64,000 bases of DNA from Georgenia satyanarayanai (GCF_023715365.1 NZ_JAMBNZ010000005.1:62001-126000); one strand, 5' to 3'; positions 49,402-59,898 are shown, counted from the first letter of the stretch. Numbers and translations are program-made. Notes: generated by a model not told the origin, from the letters alone.

Positions 49402-50448
49402 ATGAGCAGAGGGCGGGACACCGGCACGGACGACGAGCGCGTCCGGGTCCGGCCGTCCAAGCGCGGCTCCCGGCCGCGGACCAAGCAGCGTCCGCAGCAC
49501 GAGGACGCCGTCGCCGCCCGGGTCCTCGCCGTCGACCGCGGCCGCTACGCGCTCCTCACCGAGGAGGGCGTGCGGCTCGTGGCGATGAAGGCCCGCGAGC
49601 TCGGCCGCGGCGCCCGCAACGCCGTCGTCGTCGGGGACCGCGTGGGCGTCGTCGGGGACACGAGCGGCACCCCCGACACCCTGGCCCGCATCGTCCGCGT
49701 CGAGGAGCGGGAGACCGCGCTGCGGCGCTCCGCGGAGGACAGCGAGGCCGCGGGCGTTGAGCGCATCATCGTCGCCAACGCCGACCGGATGCTCATCGTC
49801 ACGGCGCTCGCCGACCCGCCCCCGCGGCCGCGGATGGTCGACCGCTGCCTCGTCGCGGCCTACGACGCCGGCATGCAGCCGGTCCTCGTCCTCACCAAGG
49901 CCGACCTCGCCGACCCGGAGCCCTTCCTCGCCCAGTACGCAGCGCTGGAGGTGCCCGCCGTGGCGACCGCCGTCGTCGACGGCGAGGTCCAGGGCCTGGA
50001 GGCGGTGCGGCAGATCGTCACCGGCCACGACTCCGTGCTCGTGGGCCACTCCGGCGTCGGCAAGTCCACGCTCATCAACGCGCTCGTGCCGGGGGCGCGC
50101 CGGGCGACCGGGATCGTCAACGAGGTGACGGGGCGCGGGCGGCACACGTCGAGCAGTGCCGTCGCCCTCGAGCTGCCCGGCGGCGGCTGGGCGATCGACA
50201 CGCCGGGCGTGCGCTCCTTCGGGCTCGCTCACGTGGGCCCGGACGACCTCCTCCGCGGCTTCCCCGACCTCGCCGCCGTGACCGCGGAGTGCCCGCGCGG
50301 CTGCGACCACGAGGCCGGCGCCCTCGAGTGCGAGCTCGACGCGTGGGTGGCGCGCGGGGACGCGGGCCCCGCCGGGGAGGCCCGGCTCGACTCCTTCCGC
50401 CGTCTCCTGTCGGCCCGCTCGGCCAGCGCCGTCGACCACGCGCCGTAG
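49402..50448 (+). CDS. rsgA: Ribosome small-subunit GTPase RsgA
   Basis: RsgA is a circularly permuted GTPase that checks 30S subunit maturation. The 348-residue product has an N-terminal OB-fold (about 45-115), the G4 motif TKAD near 170 before the P-loop GHSGVGKST near 214-222, the G3 motif DTPG near 263, and a C-terminal zinc site CPRGCDHEAGALEC where three cysteines and one histidine are visible. The Arg/Lys-rich N-terminal 40 residues contact rRNA. AGGGG precedes the ATG. It follows aroA directly and is separated from recC by 59 bases. Confidence 0.96.
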   Translation: MSRGRDTGTDDERVRVRPSKRGSRPRTKQRPQHEDAVAARVLAVDRGRYALLTEEGVRLVAMKARELGRGARNAVVVGDRVGVVGDTSGTPDTLARIVRVEERETALRRSAEDSEAAGVERIIVANADRMLIVTALADPPPRPRMVDRCLVAAYDAGMQPVLVLTKADLADPEPFLAQYAALEVPAVATAVVDGEVQGLEAVRQIVTGHDSVLVGHSGVGKSTLINALVPGARRATGIVNEVTGRGRHTSSSAVALELPGGGWAIDTPGVRSFGLAHVGPDDLLRGFPDLAAVTAECPRGCDHEAGALECELDAWVARGDAGPAGEARLDSFRRLLSARSASAVDHAP

Positions 50449-50507
50449 CCGGCGATGTCGGTGGGCCCACCTAGGCTGGGCAGCGAACCGACGGAGGGAG
50501 GCTGGAC

Positions 50508-53500
50508 GTGCTGCACCTGCACCGCTCCGAGCGCGCCGATGCGCTCGTCCCGCCACTCGCGGCGCTGCTCGCCGACGCCCCCGAGGACCCGTTCGCGCCG
50601 GACGTCGTCGCCGTGCCCACCCGCGGCGTCGAGCGCTGGCTCGCGCAGCGGCTGTCCCACCACCTCGGCGCGGGCCCCGACGGCGAGCCCGGCATCTGCG
50701 CGAACGTCGGCTTCGGTTCCCCCGCCCGTCTCGTCACCGGCGTCCTCGCCGGCCTGCCCGGCGCCCCGGAGGAGGACCCGTGGGCGCCCGAGCGCCTCAC
50801 CTGGCCCCTCCTCGAGGTCGTCGACGCCCACGCCGCGGAGCCGTGGCTGGCGCCGCTGGGCCGGTACCTCGGGGCCGACGAGCCCGACGACCACCGCCAC
50901 GGGCGCCGCCTCGGCGCGGCCCGCCATCTCGCGCGCCGCTACGCCTCCTACGCCGCGCAGCGCCCGGACATGGTGCGCGCCTGGGCGCACGGACGCGACG
51001 ACGACGGCGCGGGCGGCACCGTGCCCGCCGACCTCGCCTGGCAGGTCGAGCTGTGGCGCCGGCTGCGCGCTCATGTCGATGAGCCCGGGCCGGCCGAGCG
51101 CCTCGAGGACGCGCTGCGCGCCGTCGTCGCGGATCCCGGGTCCGTCGACCTTCCCGAGCGGCTCAGCGTCTTCGGTCCCACCCGCCTGCCCGAGGACCAG
51201 CTGCGCGTCCTACGTGCGCTTGCCCGGCACCGCGAGGTCCACCTGTGGCTGCCGCACCCCTCCCCCGCGCTGTGGGCCAGGGTCGCCGCCGCGGGCGAGC
51301 CGGCCTCCCGCCGGCGCCGCGAGCAGCGCGTCCACGCCGAGCACCCGCTGCTCGCCTCCACCGCACGCGACGCCACCGAGCTGGAGACCCGCCTGCTGGG
51401 CGACGGCGTCACCGACGTCCACCACCCCGCGCCGCGACCCGGGGGCACGCTGCTCGCCGCCCTCCAGGATCGCCTCGCCGCCGACGCCCCCGACGCCGTG
51501 CCCCACCGGCTGTCCCCGGAGGACTCCAGCGTCCAGGTGCACGCCTGCCACGGCTTGGCCCGCCAGGTGGAGGTGCTCCGGGAGGTGCTCGCCGGGCTCT
51601 TCGCCGCCGACCCCAGCCTCGAGCCGCGTGACGTCATCGTCATGTGCCCCGACGTCGAGGCGGTCGCGCCGCTCGTCACCGCGAGCTTCGGTCTCGCCCC
51701 CGACCGCGTCCCCGACGTCCACCCCGGGCACACGATGCGGGTGCGGCTCGCCGACCGCGCACCCGGCCGCACCAACCCCGTCCTCGGCCTCCTCGCCACG
51801 CTCCTCGGCCTCGCCGACGGCCGCGTCACCGCCTCGGAGGTGCTCGACCTCGCGGCCACCGAGCCGGTGCGCCGCCGGTTCCACCTCACCGACGACGACC
51901 TCGACCGCGTCCGCGAGTGGTCCGCCACCGCCGGCGTGCGGTGGGGCGAGGACGCCCGGCGCCGCGCGCGCTTCGAGCTGCCCGGGCTGCTCCAGGGCAC
52001 GTGGCACGTCGCCCTGGACCGGCTCCTCCTCGGGTCCGCCATGGCCGAGGAGGACCACCGCTACGTCGGGCACGCCCTGCCCCTGGACGACGTCGACAGC
52101 ACCGACATCGACCTCGCCGGACGGCTCGCCGAGCTCGTCGACCGGCTCACCGCGCTCCTCGCCGAGCTCGACGGCACGCGGCCGCTGACGCACTGGCTCG
52201 ACACCCTCGACCGCGCCGTCACCCTCCTCGCCGACACCGCGCCCGCCGACTCCTGGCAGGTGGTCTCCGCGCGGCGCGCGCTCGCCGAGGAGCGCGCCCG
52301 CGCCACCGACGCCTCCCTGCGGCTGCCGGACGTCCGCGCCCTGCTCGCCGACCGTCTCGCCGGGCGGCCCACCCGGGCCGGCTTCCGCACCGGCGCCCTC
52401 ACCGTGTGCTCCCTCGAGCCGATGCGGGCCGTGCCGCACCGGGTCGTGTGCCTCCTCGGCGTCGACGACGGCGCCTTCCCCCGCGGCACCCGCCAGGACG
52501 GCGACGACCTCCTCCTGCGCGAACCCTGCGTCGGTGAGCGCGACCGCCGCAGCGAGGACCGCCAGCTCTTCCTCGATGCTGTCACCGCCGCCGAGGACCA
52601 CCTCGTCCTCCTGTACTCCGGCGCCCACGAGCGCACCGGTGCCGCGCGGCCGCCCGCGGTGCCGGTCGGGGAGCTCCTCGACGCCCTGGAGACCACCGCG
52701 ACGGCCCCCACCGGCACCGTGCGCGAGCACGTCCTGCGCCACCACCCGCTCCAGGTGGTCGACGAGCGCAACTTCACCCCCGGTGCCCTCGGCCGGCCCG
52801 GTGTCCCCTTCAGCTTCGACGCCGTCGCCCACCGCGCCGCCCTCGCCGGGCGCGGCGAGCGCGTCGAGCGGGCCCCCTTCCTCACCGAGCCGCTGCCCGC
52901 GCTGCCCGCCCCCGCCAGCCTCGAGCTCGCCGACCTCGTCGCCATGCTCGAGCACCCGGTCAAGTACTTCCTGCGCCACCGCCTGGGCCTGTCGGTGGCC
53001 GGGGAGAACTTCGAGGTCGCCGACCGCCTGCCCCTCACCCTCGCGCCCCTCGACGGCTGGGCGATCGGCGAGCGCTTCCTCCAGGCGCGGCTCGCGGGCG
53101 TGCCGGACCAGCAGGTGATGAACGCCGAGTGGCGCCGCGGGGTCACCCCGCCCAAGGAGCTCGGCCGCACCGCCCTGCTCGACGTCGGCAGCCGGGTCGT
53201 GCCGATCGCGAGCGCCGCGGCCGCGGAACGGGCGCAGCCGGCGGAGGCGGTCGACGTCCTCGTCCCGCTGCCCTCCGGCACCACGCTCACCGGGACGGTC
53301 CCCGGCGTGCACGGCGGCACCGTCCTGCGCGCCACGTACTCCCGCCTGGCGCCCAAGCACCGCCTGCGCGCCTGGGTGCAGCTGCTCGCCCTCGTCGCCG
53401 CCCACCCGGAGCTGCCGTGGCGCACGGCCACGGTGGCGCGACCCGACCACCGCCGGCCGGGTGCCTACGTGGCCCGGCTCACCCCGCCCACGCCGGAGGA

Positions 53501-53849
53501 GGCGGTCGAGCTGCTCGACCAGCTCGTCCACCTCCACGCCCTGGCCCTGTGCGAGCCGCTGCCCGTCCCGGTCCCGGTCGCCTGCACCTACGCCACCTCC
53601 CGCGCCGGCGGGGACTCCGCGGACATGGCCCTCGTCAACGCCCGGCGCGCCTGGGACGGGGACGAGTTCCTCCGCGCGGACGAGCACCACGTCATCTGCT
53701 GGGGCACCGGCGCGAGCCTCGACGACATCCTCGGCACGCCGACCGAGTCCGAGCGGTCCTGGTACCCCCAGGACCCGAGCCGGCTCGGCGTCCTCGCCCG
53801 CCGGGTGTGGGAGCCGCTCCTCACCCACGAGCAGGTGGACAAGCCGTGA
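50508..53849 (+). CDS. recC: Exodeoxyribonuclease V subunit gamma RecC
   Basis: The 1,113-residue RecC is the Chi-recognition subunit of RecBCD, with inactivated helicase and nuclease-like domains. The N-terminus MLHLHRSERADALVPPLAALLADAPEDPFAPDVVAVPTRGVERWLAQRL is typical of RecC. Remnant helicase-like parts appear as VQVHACHGLARQVEVLREVL and ALTVCSLEPMRAVPHRVVCLLGVDDGAFPR, without a Walker A Lys. The GTG start is preceded by GGAGGGAGG. It overlaps recB (GTGA) and opens the recC-recB-recD operon, the standard order. Confidence 0.95.
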   Translation: MLHLHRSERADALVPPLAALLADAPEDPFAPDVVAVPTRGVERWLAQRLSHHLGAGPDGEPGICANVGFGSPARLVTGVLAGLPGAPEEDPWAPERLTWPLLEVVDAHAAEPWLAPLGRYLGADEPDDHRHGRRLGAARHLARRYASYAAQRPDMVRAWAHGRDDDGAGGTVPADLAWQVELWRRLRAHVDEPGPAERLEDALRAVVADPGSVDLPERLSVFGPTRLPEDQLRVLRALARHREVHLWLPHPSPALWARVAAAGEPASRRRREQRVHAEHPLLASTARDATELETRLLGDGVTDVHHPAPRPGGTLLAALQDRLAADAPDAVPHRLSPEDSSVQVHACHGLARQVEVLREVLAGLFAADPSLEPRDVIVMCPDVEAVAPLVTASFGLAPDRVPDVHPGHTMRVRLADRAPGRTNPVLGLLATLLGLADGRVTASEVLDLAATEPVRRRFHLTDDDLDRVREWSATAGVRWGEDARRRARFELPGLLQGTWHVALDRLLLGSAMAEEDHRYVGHALPLDDVDSTDIDLAGRLAELVDRLTALLAELDGTRPLTHWLDTLDRAVTLLADTAPADSWQVVSARRALAEERARATDASLRLPDVRALLADRLAGRPTRAGFRTGALTVCSLEPMRAVPHRVVCLLGVDDGAFPRGTRQDGDDLLLREPCVGERDRRSEDRQLFLDAVTAAEDHLVLLYSGAHERTGAARPPAVPVGELLDALETTATAPTGTVREHVLRHHPLQVVDERNFTPGALGRPGVPFSFDAVAHRAALAGRGERVERAPFLTEPLPALPAPASLELADLVAMLEHPVKYFLRHRLGLSVAGENFEVADRLPLTLAPLDGWAIGERFLQARLAGVPDQQVMNAEWRRGVTPPKELGRTALLDVGSRVVPIASAAAAERAQPAEAVDVLVPLPSGTTLTGTVPGVHGGTVLRATYSRLAPKHRLRAWVQLLALVAAHPELPWRTATVARPDHRRPGAYVARLTPPTPEEAVELLDQLVHLHALALCEPLPVPVPVACTYATSRAGGDSADMALVNARRAWDGDEFLRADEHHVICWGTGASLDDILGTPTESERSWYPQDPSRLGVLARRVWEPLLTHEQVDKP

Positions 53850-56800
53850 CCACCACCGAGCTGGGGACCGAGCTGCCCGTCTTCGACGTGTGCGGCCCGC
53901 TGCCGGGCGGCACCACCGTGCTCGAGGCCAGCGCCGGCACCGGCAAGACCTTCACCATCGCCGCCCTGGCCACCCGCTACGTCGCCGAGCAGGGCATCGA
54001 GCTCGCCGACCTCCTCCTCGTCACCTTCGGCCGGGCGGCCACCTCCGAGCTGCGCGACCGTGTCCGGGGCCGGCTCCTCGCCACCGAGCGCGCCCTGCGC
54101 GACCCCGCCACCGCTCGCACGAGCCGCGACGAGGTCGTGGCCCACCTCGCCGCCGTCGACGACGGTGAGGTCGCCACCCGCCGGCTGCGGCTCACCCGCG
54201 CCCTGTCCCAGCTCGACGCCGCGACCATCACGACGACGCACGGCTTCTGCCAGCAGATGCTCACCTCCCTCGGGGTGGCCGCGGACCTCGATCCCGACCA
54301 CACCTTCGTCCCGGACGTCGCCGACCTGCGCGAGGAGGTCCTCGACGACGTCTACCTGCGCCTGTACGCCGGGTCCCGCGAGCCCGCGCTCACCCCGGAC
54401 GAGGCCCGCACGGTCGGCAAGGAGGCGGTGAGCGACCACCAGGCCGCCCTGCGCCCCACCGACGCCCCGGCAGACTCCCTGCCCGGGCACCGCCTGACCC
54501 TCGCCCGGGCCGTGCGCGAGGAGGTCCACCACCGCAAGCGCAGCCGGCGCCTGCTCGACTACGACGACCTCCTCACCCTGCTGCGCGACGCCCTCACCCA
54601 CCCCGTCCACGGACCGGCCGCCGCCGCGCGGGTCCGCGAGCGTTACGCCGTCGTCCTCGTCGACGAGTTCCAGGACACCGACCCGGTCCAGTGGGAGATC
54701 CTGCGCACCGCCTTCCACGGGCACCGCACCCTCGTCCTCATCGGCGACCCGAAGCAGGCGATCTACGCCTTCCGCGGCGGCGACGTCGTCACCTACCTCC
54801 AGGCCCGCGAGGTCGCGACGAGCACCGCCACCCTGGGGCGCAACTGGCGCAGCGACGCCCCGCTCCTCACCGGCCTCGAGGCGCTCCTCGGCGGTGCGGC
54901 GCTCGGGGACGAGGCGATCGTCGTGCGGCCCGTCGCCGCGGCCCACACCGGCGAGCGGCGCCTGCGGGGTGGGCCGCCCGTGCGGCTGCGGCAGGTCACC
55001 CGCGAGCCCTTCCGGCTCGCCGGCACGAAGAACCCGCGGGTGGGTGACGTGCGCCGGCTCGTGGCCGACGACGTCGCCGCGGACGTCGTCGCCCGGCTCG
55101 GTGCCACCCAGCTTCACGACGGCGAGGGCTGGCGGCCGCTGCACCCCGGCGACGTCGCCGTTCTCGCCCGCCGCAACGCCGATGCCGACGCCGTGCGGGA
55201 CGCGCTCGCGGCCGCCGGCGTGCCCGCCGTCGTCTCCGGACTCTTCAGCGTCTTCGCCACCGACGCCGCCCGTCACTGGCTCACGCTCCTCACCGCGCTC
55301 GAGCAGCCCGGGCACGGCGGACGGGCCGCGGCGCTGGCCCTCACCCCGTTCCTCGGCTGGGACGCCACCCGTCTCGGCACGGCGCAGGACGCCGCCCGCG
55401 AGGAGCTGTCCGACACCGTGCGCAGCTGGGCCCGTCTCCTCACCGAGCGCGGGGTCGCGGCACTCGTCGAGGCGGTCACCACCGCGGGCGTCGCCGAGCG
55501 GCTCATGGCCACGGCCAGCGGCGAGCGCGTGCTCACCGACGTCCGGCACGTCGGGGAGGCGCTGCACCTGGCCGCGGTCGAGGAGGACCTCGGGGTCGCC
55601 GCGCTGACGGACTGGCTGCGCACGCGGATCGCCGAGGCGGACCGCGACTACGCCGAGGAGCGCAGCCGCCGGCTGGAGACCGACGCCGACGCCGTCCAGG
55701 TCGTCACCGTCCACTCCTCCAAGGGCCTGGAGTTCCCGGTCGTCTACGTCCCCTTCGGCTGGGACCGCTACGAGTCGCGCACCCCGCCGGTGCTCCGCTA
55801 CCACGACGACGCCGGCACCCGGCTGCTCCACGTCGGCGGCCAGGAGGATCCCGGCTACGACGACGCCCGCGACCGCCACCTCGCCGAGGAGCGCGGGGAG
55901 GACCTGCGCCTCCTCTACGTCGCCCTCACGCGGGCCGCGGCGCAGGTCGTCGTCCACTGGGCGCCGTCGTCCAACTCCCCCGCCGGGCCGCTCACCCGTC
56001 TCCTCCTCGGCGGGCACGCCCCCGGGCAGGAGCCGCCGGCCCGGGTGCCCGTCCGCGCCGACGACGCCGTCACCGACGCGCTGGCCGCCGTCGTCGCCCG
56101 CTCGGGCGGCACGGTGGCCCTCGAGCGCGTCACCGCGCGCTCCCGGCCCGTGACCTGGCAGCCCCCGCCGCCCGAGCGCCCGGAGCTCTCCGTCGCGCGC
56201 CTGGGCCGCAGCCTCGACCACACGTGGCGGCGCACGTCCTACACGGGCCTCACGGCCGCGGCGCACCACGAGCCGGTGGGCAGCGAGCCGGAGGGGACGG
56301 GTGTGGAGGACGAGGTCGACGTCCTCGTCACGGGCCCAGGCAGCCCCGACCCCACGCGCGCGCTGCCGTCCCCCATGGCCGAGCTGCCCGGAGGGACGGG
56401 CTTCGGCACGGTGGTCCACGAGGTCCTGGAACAGGTCGACACGACGGCACCGGACCTCGCGACCGAGCTGCGCGACCGCTGCCGGGAGGGCGGCACCGCG
56501 CGCGTGCCGGGGCTCGACCCCGAGGCACTCGCCGTCGCCCTCGAGGAGGTGCTCGCCACCCCGCTCGGACCCCTCGCCGGGGACGCGACGCTCGCCGGCT
56601 TCGCACCCGCGGACCGGCTCGCCGAGCTCGAGTTCGAGCTGCCGCTCGCCGGTGGCGACTCCCCGGCGGCGAGCGCCGCCACGCTCGTCGACCTCGCGCT
56701 CCTCCTGCGGCGCCACCTGCCGGCCGACGACGTCTTCGCGCCCTACGCCGACCAGCTCGCCGCCCTCGGGCCCGAGCGCCTGCACGGCTACCTCACCGGC

Positions 56801-57187
56801 AGCATCGACGCGGTGCTGCGGCACGGGACGGGTGACGCGACGCGCTACCTCGTCGTCGACTACAAGACCAACCGGCTGGCGCCGCCCGACGAGCCGCTCA
56901 CCCTGTGGCACTACCGGCCCGAGGCCGTCGCCGAGGCGATGATGCGCTCGCACTACCCGCTGCAGCTGCTGCTCTACCTCGCTGCGCTGCACCGCTACCT
57001 GCGCTGGCGCCAGCGCGGCTACGACCCCGAGCGGCACCTGGGCGGCGGGCTGTACCTCTTCGTCCGCGGCATGGCCGGGCCGGGCACGCCCGCCGCCGGC
57101 GGCACCCCCTACGGGGTCATGGCGTGGCGGCCCCCGGCCTCGCTCGTCGTCGCGCTCTCCGCGCTCCTCGAGGGGAGGGCCTCATGA
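53846..57187 (+). CDS. recB: Exodeoxyribonuclease V subunit beta RecB
   Basis: The 1,113-residue RecB is the 3'-5' helicase-nuclease subunit. Walker A ASAGTGKT is at residues 28-35 with Lys34; THGFCQQML, VLVDEFQDTDPVQWEIL (Walker B) and GDPKQAIYAFRGGD follow, then VHSSKGLEFPVVYVPFG of motif V/VI and LYVALTRAAAQVVV. The C-terminal PD-(D/E)XK nuclease has EFELPL, SIDAVLRHG and VVDYKTNRL with the catalytic Asp and Lys. Start is GTG 53846 overlapping recC; the stop overlaps recD (ATGA). Both the motor and the nuclease appear intact. Confidence 0.97.
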   Translation: MTTTELGTELPVFDVCGPLPGGTTVLEASAGTGKTFTIAALATRYVAEQGIELADLLLVTFGRAATSELRDRVRGRLLATERALRDPATARTSRDEVVAHLAAVDDGEVATRRLRLTRALSQLDAATITTTHGFCQQMLTSLGVAADLDPDHTFVPDVADLREEVLDDVYLRLYAGSREPALTPDEARTVGKEAVSDHQAALRPTDAPADSLPGHRLTLARAVREEVHHRKRSRRLLDYDDLLTLLRDALTHPVHGPAAAARVRERYAVVLVDEFQDTDPVQWEILRTAFHGHRTLVLIGDPKQAIYAFRGGDVVTYLQAREVATSTATLGRNWRSDAPLLTGLEALLGGAALGDEAIVVRPVAAAHTGERRLRGGPPVRLRQVTREPFRLAGTKNPRVGDVRRLVADDVAADVVARLGATQLHDGEGWRPLHPGDVAVLARRNADADAVRDALAAAGVPAVVSGLFSVFATDAARHWLTLLTALEQPGHGGRAAALALTPFLGWDATRLGTAQDAAREELSDTVRSWARLLTERGVAALVEAVTTAGVAERLMATASGERVLTDVRHVGEALHLAAVEEDLGVAALTDWLRTRIAEADRDYAEERSRRLETDADAVQVVTVHSSKGLEFPVVYVPFGWDRYESRTPPVLRYHDDAGTRLLHVGGQEDPGYDDARDRHLAEERGEDLRLLYVALTRAAAQVVVHWAPSSNSPAGPLTRLLLGGHAPGQEPPARVPVRADDAVTDALAAVVARSGGTVALERVTARSRPVTWQPPPPERPELSVARLGRSLDHTWRRTSYTGLTAAAHHEPVGSEPEGTGVEDEVDVLVTGPGSPDPTRALPSPMAELPGGTGFGTVVHEVLEQVDTTAPDLATELRDRCREGGTARVPGLDPEALAVALEEVLATPLGPLAGDATLAGFAPADRLAELEFELPLAGGDSPAASAATLVDLALLLRRHLPADDVFAPYADQLAALGPERLHGYLTGSIDAVLRHGTGDATRYLVVDYKTNRLAPPDEPLTLWHYRPEAVAEAMMRSHYPLQLLLYLAALHRYLRWRQRGYDPERHLGGGLYLFVRGMAGPGTPAAGGTPYGVMAWRPPASLVVALSALLEGRAS

Positions 57188-58986
57188 CGCTCCTCGACGA
57201 CGGCGACGCCCGGCTCGCGGTCCACGCCCCGCCGCTGCTCGCCCACTTCAACACCGCCGGGGTCCTCGCGGCGGCCGACGTCCAGGTCGCGCGGCGGCTG
57301 GGCTCGCTCGTCGGCGAGCGCGACGAGAGCGTGCTCCTCGCCGTCGCGCTGGCCACGCGGGCGGTGCGGTCCGGCTCGGTGTGCCTCCACCTCGAGGACG
57401 CCGCGTCCTTCGCCGCCGACGCCGAGTCACCGCCCGATGAGCTCCCGTGGCCCGCGCCCGCCGCGTGGCAGGCCGCGATCGAGGCGAGCCCGCTCGTCGC
57501 CGTCGGTGTCGAGGGTCCCGCAGACCGGCCGGTGCGCTGGGTGGGCGGGCGCCTCTACCTCGACCGCTACTGGCGCCACGAGATGGTCGTGCGCCGCCAG
57601 GCCGACGCGCGCCTCGCCGCGCCCCCGGCCGCCGTCGACGACTCGCGGCTCACCGCTGCCCTCGACCGTCTCCTCCCCGCCGCGGGCGACGAGCTGCAGC
57701 GGCAGGCCGCCGCGGCCGCTGTCACGGGCCGGCTCACGGTGCTGACCGGCGGCCCGGGCACCGGCAAGACGACGACGGTCGCCCGCCTCATCGCCGTCCT
57801 CCAGGACGTCGCCGGGCCGCTGCGCATCGCGCTGGCCGCCCCCACCGGGAAGGCCGCGGCCCGGCTGCAGGAGGCCGTCCACGAGGTCGTCGACGAGCTG
57901 GGGCAGGAGGACCGCGAGCGGGTCGGCACGCTCAGCGCCTCGACCCTCCACCGGCTGCTCGGCTGGCTGCCGGGCAGCTCCACCCGCTTCCGCCACGGAC
58001 CGGGCCGCCACCTCCCCCACGACGTCGTCGTCGTCGACGAGACCTCCATGGTGTCCCTGCCGCTCATGGCGAGGCTGCTCGAGGCGCTGCGGCCCGACGC
58101 GCGTCTCGTCCTCGTGGGCGATCCGGACCAGCTCGCCTCGGTCGAGGCCGGGGCGGTGCTCGGCGACCTCGTGGCCCGCACCCCGGAGGCGTCCGGGGCG
58201 GGCGGTGTCGTCCGCCTCCTCACCGTCCACCGGCAGGAGGAGGGCAGCGCGATCCTCCCGCTCGCCGCGGCGATCCGGGCCGGGGACGCGGAGGAGACGC
58301 TGCGGCTGCTGCGCGCAGGCCACCCGTCAGTGGAGCTCGTCGAGCTCGCCGAGGACGGCGTGCCGGGCGACGCGGCGCTGACCTCCCTGCGGGCCGACGC
58401 TGCCGCTGCCGGCCGCGAGCTCGTCCACGCCGCCCGCGCGGGTGACGCCGCCGGCGCCCTGCGCGCGCTGGGGTCCCACCGGCTGCTCGTCGCCCACCGG
58501 CGCGGGCCGGCGGGCGTGGCGCACTGGTCGGCGCTCGTCGAGCAGTGGGTGGCGGAGGCGGCCGGCCCGCACCCGGAGCCGCTCGACCCCCGCAGCCCCT
58601 GGTACCCGGGCCGGCCGGTCCTCGTCACCGCGAACGACCGCGAGACGGGGCTGTACAACGGGGACACCGGCGTCGTCGTCGCCGACGGCGAGGGGCTGGT
58701 CGCGGTCCTCGGGGACCCCGGCGCCCCGCTGCGGGTGCGGACCCACCGGCTGCCCGCCGTCGAGACCGTCCACGCGATGACCGTCCACCGCGGCCAGGGC
58801 AGCCAGTTCGCGCGGGTCTCGCTCGTGCTCCCGCCGGCCGCGTCCCCGCTGCTCACCCGGGAGCTGCTCTACACGGCCGTCACCCGCGCCCGCGAGCACG
58901 TCCGCGTCCTCGGCAGCGCGGCGGCGGTCCGCCGCGCCGTCCAGACGCCCGTCCGCCGCGCCTCCGGCCTCCGCACCCCCCTGTAG
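57184..58986 (+). CDS. recD: Exodeoxyribonuclease V subunit alpha RecD
   Basis: The 600-residue RecD is the fast 5'-3' helicase of RecBCD. Walker A GGPGTGKTTT is at 189-198 (Lys195), followed by APTGKAAARLQ, HRLLGWLPGSS, VVVDETSMVSLPLMARLL (Walker B), LVGDPDQLASVEAGAVL and VHRQEEG. The C-terminus carries AMTVHRGQGSQFARVSLVLP and LLYTAVTRAREHVRVLG of motifs V and VI. The N-terminal 160 residues match the RecB-interaction domain. The ATG overlaps the recB stop. With recC and recB it completes the holoenzyme. Confidence 0.97.
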   Translation: MTLLDDGDARLAVHAPPLLAHFNTAGVLAAADVQVARRLGSLVGERDESVLLAVALATRAVRSGSVCLHLEDAASFAADAESPPDELPWPAPAAWQAAIEASPLVAVGVEGPADRPVRWVGGRLYLDRYWRHEMVVRRQADARLAAPPAAVDDSRLTAALDRLLPAAGDELQRQAAAAAVTGRLTVLTGGPGTGKTTTVARLIAVLQDVAGPLRIALAAPTGKAAARLQEAVHEVVDELGQEDRERVGTLSASTLHRLLGWLPGSSTRFRHGPGRHLPHDVVVVDETSMVSLPLMARLLEALRPDARLVLVGDPDQLASVEAGAVLGDLVARTPEASGAGGVVRLLTVHRQEEGSAILPLAAAIRAGDAEETLRLLRAGHPSVELVELAEDGVPGDAALTSLRADAAAAGRELVHAARAGDAAGALRALGSHRLLVAHRRGPAGVAHWSALVEQWVAEAAGPHPEPLDPRSPWYPGRPVLVTANDRETGLYNGDTGVVVADGEGLVAVLGDPGAPLRVRTHRLPAVETVHAMTVHRGQGSQFARVSLVLPPAASPLLTRELLYTAVTRAREHVRVLGSAAAVRRAVQTPVRRASGLRTPL

Positions 58987-59094
58987 CCCCGGTCCCCCAG
59001 CCCCTCCATCGCCGACAGCCGGATCTCGCCCCCGAGGGCGCGGGCCGTCGGCGCGCGTCCCCGGGCGGCGCGGTGTCGCCGCTAGCGTGACGCC

Positions 59095-59898
59095 ATGCCC
59101 ATCACGCGTCTCCGGTACGACGACGACCTGCGCCTGGCCCACGTGATCGCCGACCAGGTCGACGCCCAGACGATGGCCCGCTTCCAGGCCCTCGACCTCG
59201 TCGTCGAGACCAAGCCGGACCTCAGCCCCGTCTCCGACGCCGACAAGTCCGCCGAGGAGATCGTGCGCGCGCAGCTCGGCCGTACCCGGCCGCGCGACTC
59301 CGTCCTCGGGGAGGAGTTCGGCACCACCGGCCGGTCCTCGCGCCAGTGGATCATCGACCCCATCGACGGGACGAAGAACTTCGTCCGCGGCGTGCCGGTG
59401 TGGGCCACGCTCATCGGGCTGGTCGAGGACGACGAGGTCGTCCTCGGCGTCGTCTCCGCCCCCGCGCTGGGCCGCCGCTGGTGGGCCACCCTCGGGTCGG
59501 GGGCCTGGACCGGCCGCTCGCTGTCCTCCGCGCGCCGGCTGCACGTGTCCAGCGTGTCCCGCATCGAGGATGCCTCGCTCAGCTACTCCTCCCTGGACGG
59601 CTGGGCCGAGTCCGCCCGGCTGCGCGCCTTCCTCAACCTCGCCCAGCGCTGCTGGCGCACCCGCGCCTACGGCGACTTCTGGTCCTACATGCTCGTCGCC
59701 GAGGGCGCGGTCGACCTCGCCGCGGAACCGGAGCTCGAGACCTACGACATGGCGGCCCTCGTCCCGATCGTCACCGAGGCCGGCGGGAAGTTCACCAGTC
59801 TCTACGGCGCGCCCGGGCCCTTCGGTGGCAACGCCGTGGCCACCAACGGCCTCCTCCACGACGAGGTCCTCCAGATGCTCACCGCCCAGGAGGACTGA
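59095..59898 (+). CDS. hisN: Histidinol-phosphate phosphatase HisN (inositol monophosphatase family)
   Basis: This 267-residue metal-dependent phosphatase has the IMPase pattern: LGEEFGTTG with the metal-binding Glu near residue 66, the [14 protein letters not shown] block near 90-103 with two Asp ligands, and [15 protein letters not shown] near 221 with the third Asp. HisN removes phosphate in histidine synthesis in actinobacteria; an inositol phosphatase role cannot be excluded by motif alone. FVRG in place of F(L/V)HG fits HisN-type members. It follows recD by 108 bases and has a hairpin over its stop codon. Confidence 0.88.
   Translation: MPITRLRYDDDLRLAHVIADQVDAQTMARFQALDLVVETKPDLSPVSDADKSAEEIVRAQLGRTRPRDSVLGEEFGTTGRSSRQWIIDPIDGTKNFVRGVPVWATLIGLVEDDEVVLGVVSAPALGRRWWATLGSGAWTGRSLSSARRLHVSSVSRIEDASLSYSSLDGWAESARLRAFLNLAQRCWRTRAYGDFWSYMLVAEGAVDLAAEPELETYDMAALVPIVTEAGGKFTSLYGAPGPFGGNAVATNGLLHDEVLQMLTAQED

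Noticed and set aside
51210-53828. Antisense open frame across recC (about 870 codons), and a similar one across recB
   Set aside because: GC-driven shadow frames; recC and recB on the other strand have family motifs, overlaps and ribosome sites.
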